Shown: in pieces, positions 7,406-15,803 of the stretch | How the letters are laid out: each line of letters opens with the position of its first letter | Numbering within the stretch: the first letter of the stretch is position 1 | Assembly (NCBI GenBank): GCA_016710525.1 | Contig: JADJVQ010000036.1 | Location: forward strand, 1-63,857 | DNA length: 63,857 nt | Direction: 5' to 3' | Origin: Burkholderiaceae bacterium | Lineage (GTDB): Bacteria; Pseudomonadota; Gammaproteobacteria; Burkholderiales; Burkholderiaceae_E | Program-made: the position numbers and the translations under genes | The notes under the pieces: generated by a model | Seen by the model: the letters and a program-made list of their open reading frames with translations, nothing else | Databases searched by the model: none | What the model was told of the DNA's origin: nothing

Positions 7406-8737
7406 ATGCGAAACGACCACCTGCTGCCCGATCAAGTCCTGCAGACCGTGCACAGCCGGCTCACCTGCATTGCGGGCGAGCGGCTGGGCGGTGGCGGCCA
7501 GGGCAGCGTCTATCGGTGCCGGATCGATGGCGTCGAGGCGGCGCTGAAGTGGTACAGCGACGATTACCACCTGCGAATCGATCCCGGCGTGCGTGCGCGC
7601 CTCGAGACCGCCTACCGGCTGGGCGCGCCAGCCGCGAATTTCCTGTGGCCTTTCGAACTGGTCAGCCATCCCGACGGCTCCGGCCTGGGCTATGCGATGC
7701 CGCTGCGCCCGGCACGGTTCCGCGAAATGCAGGAACTGATGCGCGACGAGGTGCAGACCACCTTCGTTGCCCTGGCCAAGCTGGGATTCCACCTGGCCGA
7801 CAGCATGCTCAAGCTGCATGCCAAGGGGCTGTGCTACCAGGACATCAATTTCGGCAACCTGTTCTTCGACCCCGACACCGGGGAGGCCTGCATCTGCGAC
7901 AACGACAACGTCGACATCGACGGATCGCCCTCGCAGATGGCGGGAACCTTCGGATTTCAGGCGCCCGAGATCGTGCGCGGCGAAGCGTATCCCCGCATCC
8001 AGACCGACCTGCACGCGCTGGCGGTGCTGCTCTTTCTGGTGCTGATGGTCCAGCACCCGCTGGTCGGGCGTCGCGCGACTCAGTTCGAAGCCTGGGACCA
8101 GGAAGCCCAGTTCACGCTCTACGGGGGCGATCCGCTGTTCATCTTCGATCCGGGCAACGACCTGAACGCGCCGCTTCCCGAGGACACCGCGCTGCGCTAC
8201 TGGCCGATTTATCCGCGCTTCCTGCGCGAGCTGTTCATTCGCTCGTTCACCGTTGGTCTGCGCGACCCGGTCAACGGCCGCGTGCGCGAGAGCGAGTGGC
8301 GCCAGGCGATGTCGCGCCTGCGCGATTGCGTGCATCCCTGCCGGCATTGCGATGCCGAGAATTTCTACGACCAGAGTGCGCTGGCCGAGGGTGGACTGCC
8401 GCCCTGCTGGAGCTGCGGATCTCCCCAGGCGCCGGCCGCCCGTGTGCGCATCGGCAACGCGATCGTGATGCTCTATCCGGGCGCTGAACTGTATCCGCAT
8501 CATGTCGGACACTCCGACTGCGACTTCTCGCGCGCCTGCGCTCGTGTGGTCGTCGGCGATTCCGGTGACCTGCAGCTCGTCAACTGCGGCGTGGCCGCCT
8601 GGCGCCTGAGCGGTTCCGACATCGAGATCCTTGCCGGTCAATCGATCCCGATCCAACACGGCATGCGCGTTCATTTCCTGTGCGAACCGGGCAGCGGCAA
8701 GGGCCTGGTCTCGGGAGATTTCCGTGTCGATCCCTGA
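7406..8737 (+). CDS. TerY-P type protein kinase with zinc ribbon and C-terminal beta domain
   Basis: A 443-residue protein. The kinase domain (residues 20-290) has a glycine loop GGGGQG (28-33), the ATP lysine Lys48 in AALKWY, a catalytic loop Y144-Q-D146-I-N-F-G-N151 with Tyr in place of the usual His, a D165-N-D-N metal motif instead of DFG, and APE (186-188). These variants are typical of TerY-associated kinases and keep the essential Lys, Asp and Asn, so it is probably active. A zinc ribbon follows: C312-x2-C315 and C334-x2-C337. Residues 346-443 form a beta-rich domain like the PrsW C-terminus. First gene of the plus arm, followed 24 nt later by the sigma factor. It would phosphorylate a partner within the island; the target is unknown. 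Confidence 0.82.
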   Translation: MRNDHLLPDQVLQTVHSRLTCIAGERLGGGGQGSVYRCRIDGVEAALKWYSDDYHLRIDPGVRARLETAYRLGAPAANFLWPFELVSHPDGSGLGYAMPLRPARFREMQELMRDEVQTTFVALAKLGFHLADSMLKLHAKGLCYQDINFGNLFFDPDTGEACICDNDNVDIDGSPSQMAGTFGFQAPEIVRGEAYPRIQTDLHALAVLLFLVLMVQHPLVGRRATQFEAWDQEAQFTLYGGDPLFIFDPGNDLNAPLPEDTALRYWPIYPRFLRELFIRSFTVGLRDPVNGRVRESEWRQAMSRLRDCVHPCRHCDAENFYDQSALAEGGLPPCWSCGSPQAPAARVRIGNAIVMLYPGAELYPHHVGHSDCDFSRACARVVVGDSGDLQLVNCGVAAWRLSGSDIEILAGQSIPIQHGMRVHFLCEPGSGKGLVSGDFRVDP

Positions 8738-8761
8738 CCCCGGGCCCGGGCTGGCGCAACC

Positions 8762-9913
8762 GTGGCCGAACTGACCGAAGCCCAGCGCATCGCGCTGTTC
8801 AAGGAGGGCGACGGTCTGTTGCGCGGCACGCTCGCGTTCAAGAGCGGCTGCTCGCTGGCAGAAGACGACCACCGGCCGGACAACCAGCAGGCGATCGATC
8901 TTTACTACGAGACCCGGGCGCGCCTGTGGGAAACATTGGGTCATCTCGACACGCATGAGCTGACCCACTTCAAGGCGTACGTGCGGCGCTGCGCGGCCAA
9001 CGCCTGGGTCGACCATCTGCGGGAACGGCATCCGATGCGGCTGAGCCTGCGCAACCGGATGCTGTACTTCGTGAAGACGCACCCGGAGCGCTTCGTGATC
9101 GATCGCGACGACGACGAGACGCTGCGCCTGCGGCGCGCGCAGGACTCGCGACCCTTGTCGGCGCGCATCGATCTGGGCACATTGCGCAGCCAGCCCGGCG
9201 CGCGCGCCGGACTGTGGCGTCCGGCGACCCATTGGACCCGGCTGCAGGCCGCCGAGTGGTGCCGGCTGCTCGATGGCCTTGTCGAGGCCTGCGGCGACGG
9301 CCTCGAGATCGAAGCGCTGACAACGGTGCTGATGGATCTGCTGGATGTGCAGGAAGAGACCACCGAGTCGCTGACCGAAGCGCCGGACGAACCGGCACGC
9401 GACGTCGCCGACGAGTTGGCGATCGATCCTCCGGATCGCCTGGTGATGCGGGAGGTGATGCAGAAGGCCTGGCAGGCGATCCGTTCCCTGAAGCCCGAAC
9501 ACCGCGCAGCGCTGCTGCTCAATCCGCCCGCCGTGGGCGCCCGCGCCCGGCCGGGAGGCACGCTGCGCAACCGGGCCAGCGGGCCGGCCGCACGGGCTGA
9601 AGTCGACGTGTTCCCGATGCTGGGCATCGCGAGTGTGTCCGAGATCGGGCGAACCCTGAATCTGCAGAGTCACCAGTACGCGGCGGCCTGGTCGGCGCTG
9701 GCGGTGGCGCCGGACGAACGCGCACGCCTGTCGGCGCTGCCCGACGAGCGCGAGCGCTTTGCTGCGCTGTGGCAGCACCTGCCGATGGCCGACGCGGTCA
9801 TCGCCAAAGTGTTCGACTGGCAGAATCCGCAGCAGGTGATCAACCGCCGTGCGCAGGCCTGCGAGCAGCTCAAGCGCCAGCTCGTGGACCACCGGTCGAT
9901 TCTGCGGCGCTGA
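8762..9913 (+). CDS. Divergent sigma-70-like (ECF-type) factor
   Basis: A 383-residue protein, longer than a normal ECF sigma. Residues 62-110 contain the region-2 pattern: HFKAYVRRCAANAWVDHLRE, then a basic segment and RNRMLYFVKTHPERF. The middle is acidic (about 200-235). A C-terminal helical segment (about 330-375, ending INRRAQACEQLKRQL) could be region 4. Alone the call would be tentative, but the gene is followed after 4 nt by a protein with an exact zinc anti-sigma signature, which supports it. Translation must start at GTG 8762 or nearby, since no ATG is available. As the second gene of the plus arm it would direct RNA polymerase to the island's targets once its anti-sigma is removed. 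A non-sigma DNA-binding role is the main alternative. Confidence 0.62.
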   Translation: MAELTEAQRIALFKEGDGLLRGTLAFKSGCSLAEDDHRPDNQQAIDLYYETRARLWETLGHLDTHELTHFKAYVRRCAANAWVDHLRERHPMRLSLRNRMLYFVKTHPERFVIDRDDDETLRLRRAQDSRPLSARIDLGTLRSQPGARAGLWRPATHWTRLQAAEWCRLLDGLVEACGDGLEIEALTTVLMDLLDVQEETTESLTEAPDEPARDVADELAIDPPDRLVMREVMQKAWQAIRSLKPEHRAALLLNPPAVGARARPGGTLRNRASGPAARAEVDVFPMLGIASVSEIGRTLNLQSHQYAAAWSALAVAPDERARLSALPDERERFAALWQHLPMADAVIAKVFDWQNPQQVINRRAQACEQLKRQLVDHRSILRR

Positions 9914-9917
9914 GCCG

Positions 9918-10598
9918 ATGTCAGGCACCCCAGCCATGCCTCCTTCTCCGCGGGACTCGCTGGGCCTGGCAGCGACGCCGGTGTCGCCTGAGTCCATCGA
10001 TCTCGAAGCCACGCTGGCTGCGACCCGCTGGCTGGCCGCGGTCGGCGTCGAACCGCATCTCGACTTCGACCTGCTGTGCGAGATCGTCGATGAACCTGCC
10101 AGCCTGCGCGCGCTGGCGCCCCAGCGGCGCCATTTGCGCGCGTGCGGCGCCTGTCGCCGACAGTGGCTCGAACTGCGTGCGCAGGCTGCAGCGCTGGGGG
10201 CTGCGCTGCCCGCGCTGCGCCCTTCGGTCCTGTCGGAGCCGCGCGCATCATGGACGAAGCGGCTTCGGGGCTTGTTCGAGTGGCCGGCACGTGCCGGCGG
10301 CCGCGGGGTGGCGGGAGCAGGGTGGGCCGTGGCGGCCATCGTCGTCGTGTCGCTGGTGGCCGTTCGCATCGGCGTGCCCGAACAAGCCGCAACGCAGCGC
10401 ATCACCGCTCACACAATGAGCCCGTCCGAAGCGACGCAGCTGCTGCGCTCGCTGGGCCCGCAGGCGGTGCCCTATGGCCAGATCCTCGAGTCACAGGGTC
10501 TCGAGGCGCTCGAGCGGCGCCTTCGCGAGGACGAGTCTCAATCGCCCATCGCACAACGCGCGAGGTGCCTGCTGCTCAAGCGCGAGACCTGCCGCTGA
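9918..10598 (+). CDS. Zinc-type (ZAS) anti-sigma factor with one membrane segment
   Basis: A 226-residue protein with the anti-sigma zinc motif H72-x3-C76-x2-C79 (HLRACGACRRQW) in the cytoplasmic part, one membrane helix at about 132-153 (AGWAVAAIVVVSLVAVRIGV) and a 70-residue periplasmic tail rich in Gln and Glu. This is the layout of RsiW and ChrR-type anti-sigma factors: the zinc domain holds the sigma factor at the membrane until the extracytoplasmic side is cut. It begins 4 nt after the sigma gene, so the pair is co-translated. The PrsW-like protease of the facing arm is the natural candidate for the first cut. The ATG at 9918 is chosen over an upstream in-frame start that lies inside the sigma gene. 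Function is inferred from motif and neighbours. Confidence 0.75.
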   Translation: MSGTPAMPPSPRDSLGLAATPVSPESIDLEATLAATRWLAAVGVEPHLDFDLLCEIVDEPASLRALAPQRRHLRACGACRRQWLELRAQAAALGAALPALRPSVLSEPRASWTKRLRGLFEWPARAGGRGVAGAGWAVAAIVVVSLVAVRIGVPEQAATQRITAHTMSPSEATQLLRSLGPQAVPYGQILESQGLEALERRLREDESQSPIAQRARCLLLKRETCR

Positions 10599-10697
10599 AG
10601 GGCCCGAGCCCTGTCCTGTACCTGCCGTGGCCTTCGGCCATGGGGTCAAACGGCTGTCATCTGAGCGTCTCATGATGATCCTTTCCCCCTCGAGCCC

Positions 10698-12392
10698 ATG
10701 TCCATGACCGCTTCCGTGCAGCGCCGCCGATTTTTCCGATCCTTCGGGTCCGTGACTGTCCTCGCGTCATGCGGGGTATTGCTTCAGGCCTGCGGCAGCG
10801 ACGGCGAATCGCAGGAGGTCACCTTCACGCATGGCGTGGCCAGCGGCGATCCGCTGGCCGATCGCGTGATCCTGTGGACCCGGATCGCGCCAAAGAAGAT
10901 CGAACCGGTGGAACTGAAGTGGCAGATCGCCACCGATGCCGGCTTTGCCGACATCCTGCGCAGCGGCACGGTGCTCGCTACCGCCGACACCGACTTCACG
11001 GCGAAGGTGGATGCCGCAGGTCTGGCGCCCGCTCGCAGCTACTTCTACCGTTTCGTTTTCAATGAGACCCGTTCGCCGGCCGGCCGCCTGCGCACCTTGC
11101 CCGCCGCCGGCGTGGCCCAGGTCAAACTGGCCGTCTTCTCCTGCGCCAACTACCCGGCAGGGTTCTTCAACGTCTACGCGGACGCGGCCCGGCTGGGCGA
11201 CATCGACTGTGCGGTGCACCTCGGAGACTATCTCTACGAATACGCCAAGGATGGCTATGCCTCAGAGGGCGCCGTTGCGCTCGGGCGGGTGTCGGAACCG
11301 GCCCAGGAACTGATCACGCTGACCGACTATCGCCGCCGTCACGCCCAGTACCGCTCGGATCCGGATCTGCAGGCGCTGCACGCGGCCGTGCCGATGATCG
11401 CCGTGTGGGACGACCATGAAATCGCCAACGACGCCTGGCGCGATGGGGCGGAAAATCACACCCCGGCAACCGAAGGGCCCTTCGCCGCTCGGCGGGCCGC
11501 GGCCATCCAGGCGTACCACGAGTGGATGCCCACGAGGGTGGCGAATCCGGCCCAGCCCGATCGCATCTACCGCTCCTTCGATTTCGGCGACCTGGTCTCG
11601 CTGCACATGCTCGACACCCGCCTGATCGGACGCGACAAGCAGCTCGACTTCGCCAACTATGTGGGTGCGAGCGGATTCGATGCCGCGAAGTTCACGGGCG
11701 ATTTGTCCAATCCGGCCCGCCAGCTGCTGGGCGCCGAGCAGACCGCATGGCTGCAGCAGGCGATGACGGCGTCGCGCAGCCAATGGCAGGTGCTGGGCCA
11801 GCAGGTGCTGATGGCGCGCATGCTGGTGCCGGCACCGATCGTTCTGCAGACCATCAGCGTGTCGCAGTACGGTGCACTTGTCGCGAAGGCGCGGACTGCG
11901 CCTCAATCCCTCACCGCGACCGAGCAGGCCGTGCTGGCGCAGCCGTCGATCCCGTACAACCTCGATGCGTGGGACGGATACGCGGTCGCCCGCGAAACCG
12001 TGCTGGGCATGGCGGCGGCGCTCGATCGCAACCTGGTGGTCCTGGCGGGTGACACCCACAATGCCTGGGCCAGTGACCTGATCGACCTCACCGGGCGCCC
12101 GGTGGGAGTTGAACTGGGCACGCCGTCGGTGACTTCGCCCGGCTTCGAGGCCATCTTCGTCAACGAGAACCCCGAACAGTTCGCCCGCGCCCTGGAGCAG
12201 CTGATCGATCCGCTCGTGTATGCGGACACCAGCCGGCGCGGGTATCTGGTGGTGACGGCAACCCGAACCGAGGTGCGGGCCGACTGGCGCTACGTGACGT
12301 CGATCGCGAGCCGCACTTTCAGCTCGTCCGTCGGCAAGTCGCTGCGCAGCCTGCCGGGTGCGGGGAACCGCAAGCTGCTGCCGGTGGCATGA
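10698..12392 (+). CDS. PhoD-like alkaline phosphatase/phosphodiesterase, Tat-exported lipoprotein
   Basis: A 564-residue protein. The N-terminus has a twin-arginine signal (QRRRFFRSFG) followed by a lipobox-like LLQACGSD, so it should be exported folded and lipid-anchored. The PhoD pattern is clear: FTHGVASGDPLADRVILWTRI at the start of the mature domain, a fibronectin-like N-domain (FRFVFNETRSPAGRLRT), then metal ligands in FSCANYP, HLGDYLYEY, WDDHEIAND and LAGDTHNAWA. PhoD enzymes are Ca2+/Fe3+-dependent phosphodiesterases that release phosphate from phospholipid or teichoic-type substrates. The gene lies 99 bp after the anti-sigma gene; there is no sign it belongs to that operon, but it could be a target. 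A second ATG at 10704 is an equally possible start. Confidence 0.9.
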   Translation: MSMTASVQRRRFFRSFGSVTVLASCGVLLQACGSDGESQEVTFTHGVASGDPLADRVILWTRIAPKKIEPVELKWQIATDAGFADILRSGTVLATADTDFTAKVDAAGLAPARSYFYRFVFNETRSPAGRLRTLPAAGVAQVKLAVFSCANYPAGFFNVYADAARLGDIDCAVHLGDYLYEYAKDGYASEGAVALGRVSEPAQELITLTDYRRRHAQYRSDPDLQALHAAVPMIAVWDDHEIANDAWRDGAENHTPATEGPFAARRAAAIQAYHEWMPTRVANPAQPDRIYRSFDFGDLVSLHMLDTRLIGRDKQLDFANYVGASGFDAAKFTGDLSNPARQLLGAEQTAWLQQAMTASRSQWQVLGQQVLMARMLVPAPIVLQTISVSQYGALVAKARTAPQSLTATEQAVLAQPSIPYNLDAWDGYAVARETVLGMAAALDRNLVVLAGDTHNAWASDLIDLTGRPVGVELGTPSVTSPGFEAIFVNENPEQFARALEQLIDPLVYADTSRRGYLVVTATRTEVRADWRYVTSIASRTFSSSVGKSLRSLPGAGNRKLLPVA

Positions 12393-12453
12393 TCGCGAAC
12401 AGCCCGGTCCTGAGTCGAACGCCTGCCGGTCCGATGCGCCCAAGCTCGACCAG

Positions 12454-12870
12454 TCACCGTCCCAGCGCAGCGACCCAGTTCAGGGCCAGGATGGCTGCGC
12501 AGCCGGTAAGCGCTCTTCGCGCAAGCGTCTGGCGCCGCTCGGGCGCCAGCCAGCGCCGCGCGGTGAGCGCTTCGAGCAGCACCAGTCCGCAGGCGGAAAG
12601 CGCGAGCACGGCCAGCGCGGTCACGCCCGCGTTAGCCTGCACCGCGCTCACCGGGTCGGCATGAAGCAGCAGGCTGACGGCGTGGGTGCCACCGCACAGC
12701 GGACACGGAAGACCTGTGAGCCAGCGAAACCCGCAGGGCAGCAGATCGCCCATCGAAAGTGCGAGGCCGCTGGCGCCCAAGGCAGCCAGCGGCGCCGCGA
12801 CCGCTGCCGTGGCCAGCATCGTCCGCTCGAGCGGGCCAGCGGACGCGGGCTGATCGCGTCCGTGCGTCAT
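12454..12870 (-). CDS. DUF2752 family membrane protein
   Basis: A 138-residue protein with three membrane helices and the DUF2752 hallmark CGFRWLTGLPCPLCGGTHAV, in which the clustered cysteines and His could bind metal or form disulfides. The function of the family is unknown. Its ATG overlaps the stop of the upstream membrane-protein gene (ATGA), so the two are translationally coupled, a pairing seen widely in bacteria. Homologues often lie beside multi-pass DUF proteins of this kind. It converges with the PhoD gene, leaving 61 bp between. Confidence 0.75.
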   Translation of the reverse strand: MTHGRDQPASAGPLERTMLATAAVAAPLAALGASGLALSMGDLLPCGFRWLTGLPCPLCGGTHAVSLLLHADPVSAVQANAGVTALAVLALSACGLVLLEALTARRWLAPERRQTLARRALTGCAAILALNWVAALGR

Positions 12871-13427
12871 ACCGCGGGCGCGTCGTCGAGCAACTGTCGC
12901 GACAGGTGGTACTGGGCAATGAACCCGAACGGCAGCGTGAGGAAGATACCGACATAGCAGGCGATGGCGCCGATCGACATCAGGATCGAGATCACGAGCA
13001 TGGTGACCGCGGCCATCAGCAGGCTGGGCTTGCTCGATGACCAACCCCGCTTGAGCGCCGCGATCGCGTCGGATTCGCCGCGGGCGACGAGACAGAAGGC
13101 GGCCATCCAGCCGGGCGCCAGCAGCAGGCCTGGAACGAAGCAAAGCATGAAGCCGATGCCGACCGCGAGCCCTCCCAGGATGTAGACGAGCAGCCCCGGC
13201 AGGAAGCTGTCGAATCCCTTGAAGATGTCGGCGATCTCGATCTTTTCGCCGCGACGCTTCTTGTCGAGCAGGCGCATGTACCCCACGATCAGCGGGCCGC
13301 TCAGCAACCCGAAGGTGGCGCCGCCGATGACGGCCACCAGCAGCGTCGCCACCAGATGGACGACGAAGTCGGCCTTGTAGTCATCGACTGCCTGGGAAAT
13401 CACCTTGCCCAAATCGACTGAAGCCAT
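12867..13427 (-). CDS. Multi-pass inner-membrane protein of unknown function
   Basis: A 186-residue protein with about five hydrophobic segments. A short N-terminus (MASVDLGKVISQAVDDYKAD) is followed by a membrane pair, a basic loop (RLLDKKRRGEKIEI), two long helices, then GWSSSKPSLLM and a final pair. The pattern matches the large group of GPDP/DUF975-like membrane proteins often paired with DUF2752. The start at 13427 is fixed by a strong AGGAGG about 8 nt upstream; the frame is open for 23 codons before it, but they are not protein-like. Probably the first gene of a two-gene operon. No catalytic motif is seen. Confidence 0.75.
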   Translation of the reverse strand: MASVDLGKVISQAVDDYKADFVVHLVATLLVAVIGGATFGLLSGPLIVGYMRLLDKKRRGEKIEIADIFKGFDSFLPGLLVYILGGLAVGIGFMLCFVPGLLLAPGWMAAFCLVARGESDAIAALKRGWSSSKPSLLMAAVTMLVISILMSIGAIACYVGIFLTLPFGFIAQYHLSRQLLDDAPAV

Positions 13428-13690
13428 GTCCGGCCCTCCTGCGAGGTTTATTCGTATCTTCGATGGCGCACGCTTCGCGGGCCTCGCGTTCAGCATTGAC
13501 CGGGCGGTTGGGGGCTGTCAACTGTCGGGCCGAACGACTGGGGGGGGTGGGGTGCCCCAGGTCCGAACCTTGGCTGAAGCGCGTTCTCGGCCAAATCGAT
13601 GCGTACAGTCGTCGTCTGCACGGCGGACGCCCCTTCTGGCTCGGGTGGTTGATGACACTTTCTGAACCTGAGCGGCGGGATGCGCCGCAC

Positions 13691-13903
13691 TTAGGCTCGG
13701 TCCTCGCGATCACCGAGTGCGATCGACAGCCAGACGCAATCCCGCAACACGCCCGGACGAACCTCCAGGCCCGCCCGCCGGTCATCGATGGTGAAGCCCG
13801 CTCGCGCCAGCAGCCGCGCCAGATCGGGGAGATCGGCGAGTACAAGCGGCGACAGACGCACACGCTTGGTAAGGCAGTCGTCCGGAGGTCGGTCATGAAC
13901 CAT
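13691..13903 (-). CDS. Small hypothetical protein
   Basis: A 70-residue ORF with a plausible protein-like core (RVRLSPLVLADLPDLARLLA, then AGFTIDDRRAGLEVRPGVLRD) and a GAAGG ribosome site 7 nt before ATG 13903. It has no motif I recognise. It lies between a membrane-protein operon and the divergent CYTH-CHAD gene. The interval 13428-13690 downstream of it holds nothing I can identify. Overlapping ORFs in other frames are less protein-like. A noncoding interval is the main alternative. Confidence 0.4.
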   Translation of the reverse strand: MVHDRPPDDCLTKRVRLSPLVLADLPDLARLLARAGFTIDDRRAGLEVRPGVLRDCVWLSIALGDREDRA

Positions 13904-14011
13904 GGCTTGGCCTTCGGCTCCCAGGCTTGGCGATGAAGGCCCGCTTCTCGCGGGGATCGAAACACGAGGGCCGGTAGAAACGCATCTTCGTGACGTCATT
14001 GGGAGAACGCC

Positions 14012-15673
14012 ATGCAGTCTCAGACCGAAATCGAGTTGAAATTCCTGGTCCCTCAGGCCGCGCGGACCCGAGTCCTGGCGGAAATGGCGCGCGGATCGGG
14101 CAGCCCGGAACGGACATCGCTTTCTGCGAGCTATTTCGATACCGATGACCGGCGGCTGGCCCGGGCAGGGATGGCCTGGCGCCTGAGACGGGAGGGTCGG
14201 CGCTGGGTTCAGACCTTGAAGGCAGGCACCTCGAACCCGCTAGAGCGGTTCGAGCATGAAGTGATCCGGCCCGATGCCAGCGCCGACGCATCGGAGCACG
14301 CTGGTACACCGGTCGGAGATCGCTTGGCCTGCCTGCTTCGCGGCGCCCGGGCCGAGGGCGTCGAGCCCGCAGTTCGCTATCGAACCGAAGTCCGGCGCAC
14401 GACACGACGCATTCGCACGCGCGGTGCGGTCGTCGAGGTCGCTTTCGACGAAGGTCGACTCATCGCTGCCGGCGGGCGTCTCTCCCTGAGAGAGATCGAG
14501 TTCGAACTCGTCTCCGGTTCGCCGCTGGCGATGCTCGCGCTGGCCGAGCGCTGGCGCAAGCGCTTCGATCTCATCTATGACCCGCGCAGCAAGGCGGAGC
14601 GTGGCGATCGACTGGCCGAGGGCGATCGGTACCCGCCGGTGCGCAAGGCACGCCCGATGGATTACTCCAAGGACGCGGCCGCGATCGACGCCTTCGCAGT
14701 CGTCGTCGATGAATGCCTGGCGCAGATCACGCACAATGCGATCGGCCTGATCGATGGCGATCCGGGCCGGCGGGTCGAACACGTGCACCAGCTTCGGGTC
14801 GGCATTCGCCGACTGCGCAGCGCGCTGCGCAGTTTCCGGGGCTGGGTGCCGTCGCCGCCCGAGCCTCTGGAGCGGGGCCTTCGCGATCTGTTCCTGCAGA
14901 TGGGGATGTCGCGCGACAGCGATGTGCTGGCAAGCGGTGTCGTGGCCGATCTCGCCAGGGCCGGCGGGCCGGCGATGGCGCTTTCCGCGGTCCCCGCCGG
15001 CCCCGACCCGGGCGAAGCCGTCAGGTCGGCCGACACGCAGCGCATGCTGCTGGCATGGATCGCATGGCGCAGCGCCCTGGTGCAAGCGCCCCTCGACTCG
15101 CCTGAGACCCCCGAGGCGAAGCCGACGACCGCGCGCGGCTCGCCCGCCGAGTCTGGCGCAGCGGCGGCTGCACAAGCGTCCGAATCGGAACCTGCAGGTT
15201 CGCAGGGGCCGCAGCCGCAGGCAGTCCCCGACCTGACGCCTCCCGATGATGCGCGCACCTTCCACCGCCGGCTGAAACGACGGCTTGGCCGATGGCATGC
15301 ACGATTCGCGTCCGACTGGCAGTCGTTCGACAGTCTCGACGAGGCGGGTCTGCATGCGCTCCGAAAGCGCATCAAGCGCCAGCGATATGCGGTCGAATGC
15401 TTCGCACCTGCGATGCGAAAGCGCCAGGTCGGGCGCTATCTGCGGGTATTGGCTGCGATCCAGGATCGCATGGGCGCACTGAACGACCTGTTTGTGGCCC
15501 GCGCCCGATACCAGGCCCGAGCCGACTCGGTGCAGGATGCCTCGGGCCAGATCGGCCCGGACCCGGCCAGCTGGTTTGCGCTCGGATGGCTGGCCGCGCG
15601 CATCGCCGAACTGCGCGCCCGCGCCAAACCGGAGCTGAGAAGGCTCGCGAAGTCCGCTGCGCCCACTTCCTAG
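14012..15673 (+). CDS. CYTH-CHAD domain protein, predicted inorganic triphosphatase
   Basis: A 553-residue protein. The CYTH domain (residues 1-210) opens with the signature E-I-E-L-K-F and has the expected charged tunnel residues (AWRLRREG, LKAGTSNPLERFEHE, VEVAFDEGRL). CYTH enzymes hydrolyse triphosphates, most often inorganic PPPi. The CHAD domain (about 225-550) is helical with conserved histidines and basic residues (HVHQLRVGIRRLRSALRSF, LHALRKRIKRQRYAVE) that bind polyphosphate. An Ala/Pro/Glu-rich insert of about 50 residues (365-415) splits CHAD into its two halves and is longer than usual. GGGAG precedes ATG 14012. The gene is monocistronic. A role in polyphosphate or triphosphate turnover is a family inference. 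Confidence 0.88.
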   Translation: MQSQTEIELKFLVPQAARTRVLAEMARGSGSPERTSLSASYFDTDDRRLARAGMAWRLRREGRRWVQTLKAGTSNPLERFEHEVIRPDASADASEHAGTPVGDRLACLLRGARAEGVEPAVRYRTEVRRTTRRIRTRGAVVEVAFDEGRLIAAGGRLSLREIEFELVSGSPLAMLALAERWRKRFDLIYDPRSKAERGDRLAEGDRYPPVRKARPMDYSKDAAAIDAFAVVVDECLAQITHNAIGLIDGDPGRRVEHVHQLRVGIRRLRSALRSFRGWVPSPPEPLERGLRDLFLQMGMSRDSDVLASGVVADLARAGGPAMALSAVPAGPDPGEAVRSADTQRMLLAWIAWRSALVQAPLDSPETPEAKPTTARGSPAESGAAAAAQASESEPAGSQGPQPQAVPDLTPPDDARTFHRRLKRRLGRWHARFASDWQSFDSLDEAGLHALRKRIKRQRYAVECFAPAMRKRQVGRYLRVLAAIQDRMGALNDLFVARARYQARADSVQDASGQIGPDPASWFALGWLAARIAELRARAKPELRRLAKSAAPTS

Positions 15674-15803
15674 GCGGCGTCTGCGCATAGCCACCGAGCC
15701 GGCAAAGCTCTATATTTCGGGGCGTCAGTCCCGCTCCGGAAAAGCCGCGGCCCTGGGTCGCCGGGGCGCTGGCCGGGAGCTCAGCATTTCAGCGGCGCCG
15801 AAC

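Noticed and set aside
6260..10405. A 1381-codon minus-strand ORF across the kinase, sigma and anti-sigma genes
   Set aside because: It runs antisense to three genes with clear motifs, has no domain pattern and is rich in Arg, Ala and Pro, as expected of a shadow frame in GC-rich DNA.
13381..13965. A 194-codon minus-strand ORF across the gap before the CYTH-CHAD gene
   Set aside because: It overlaps the start of the membrane-protein gene, has no protein-like pattern and lacks a ribosome site.
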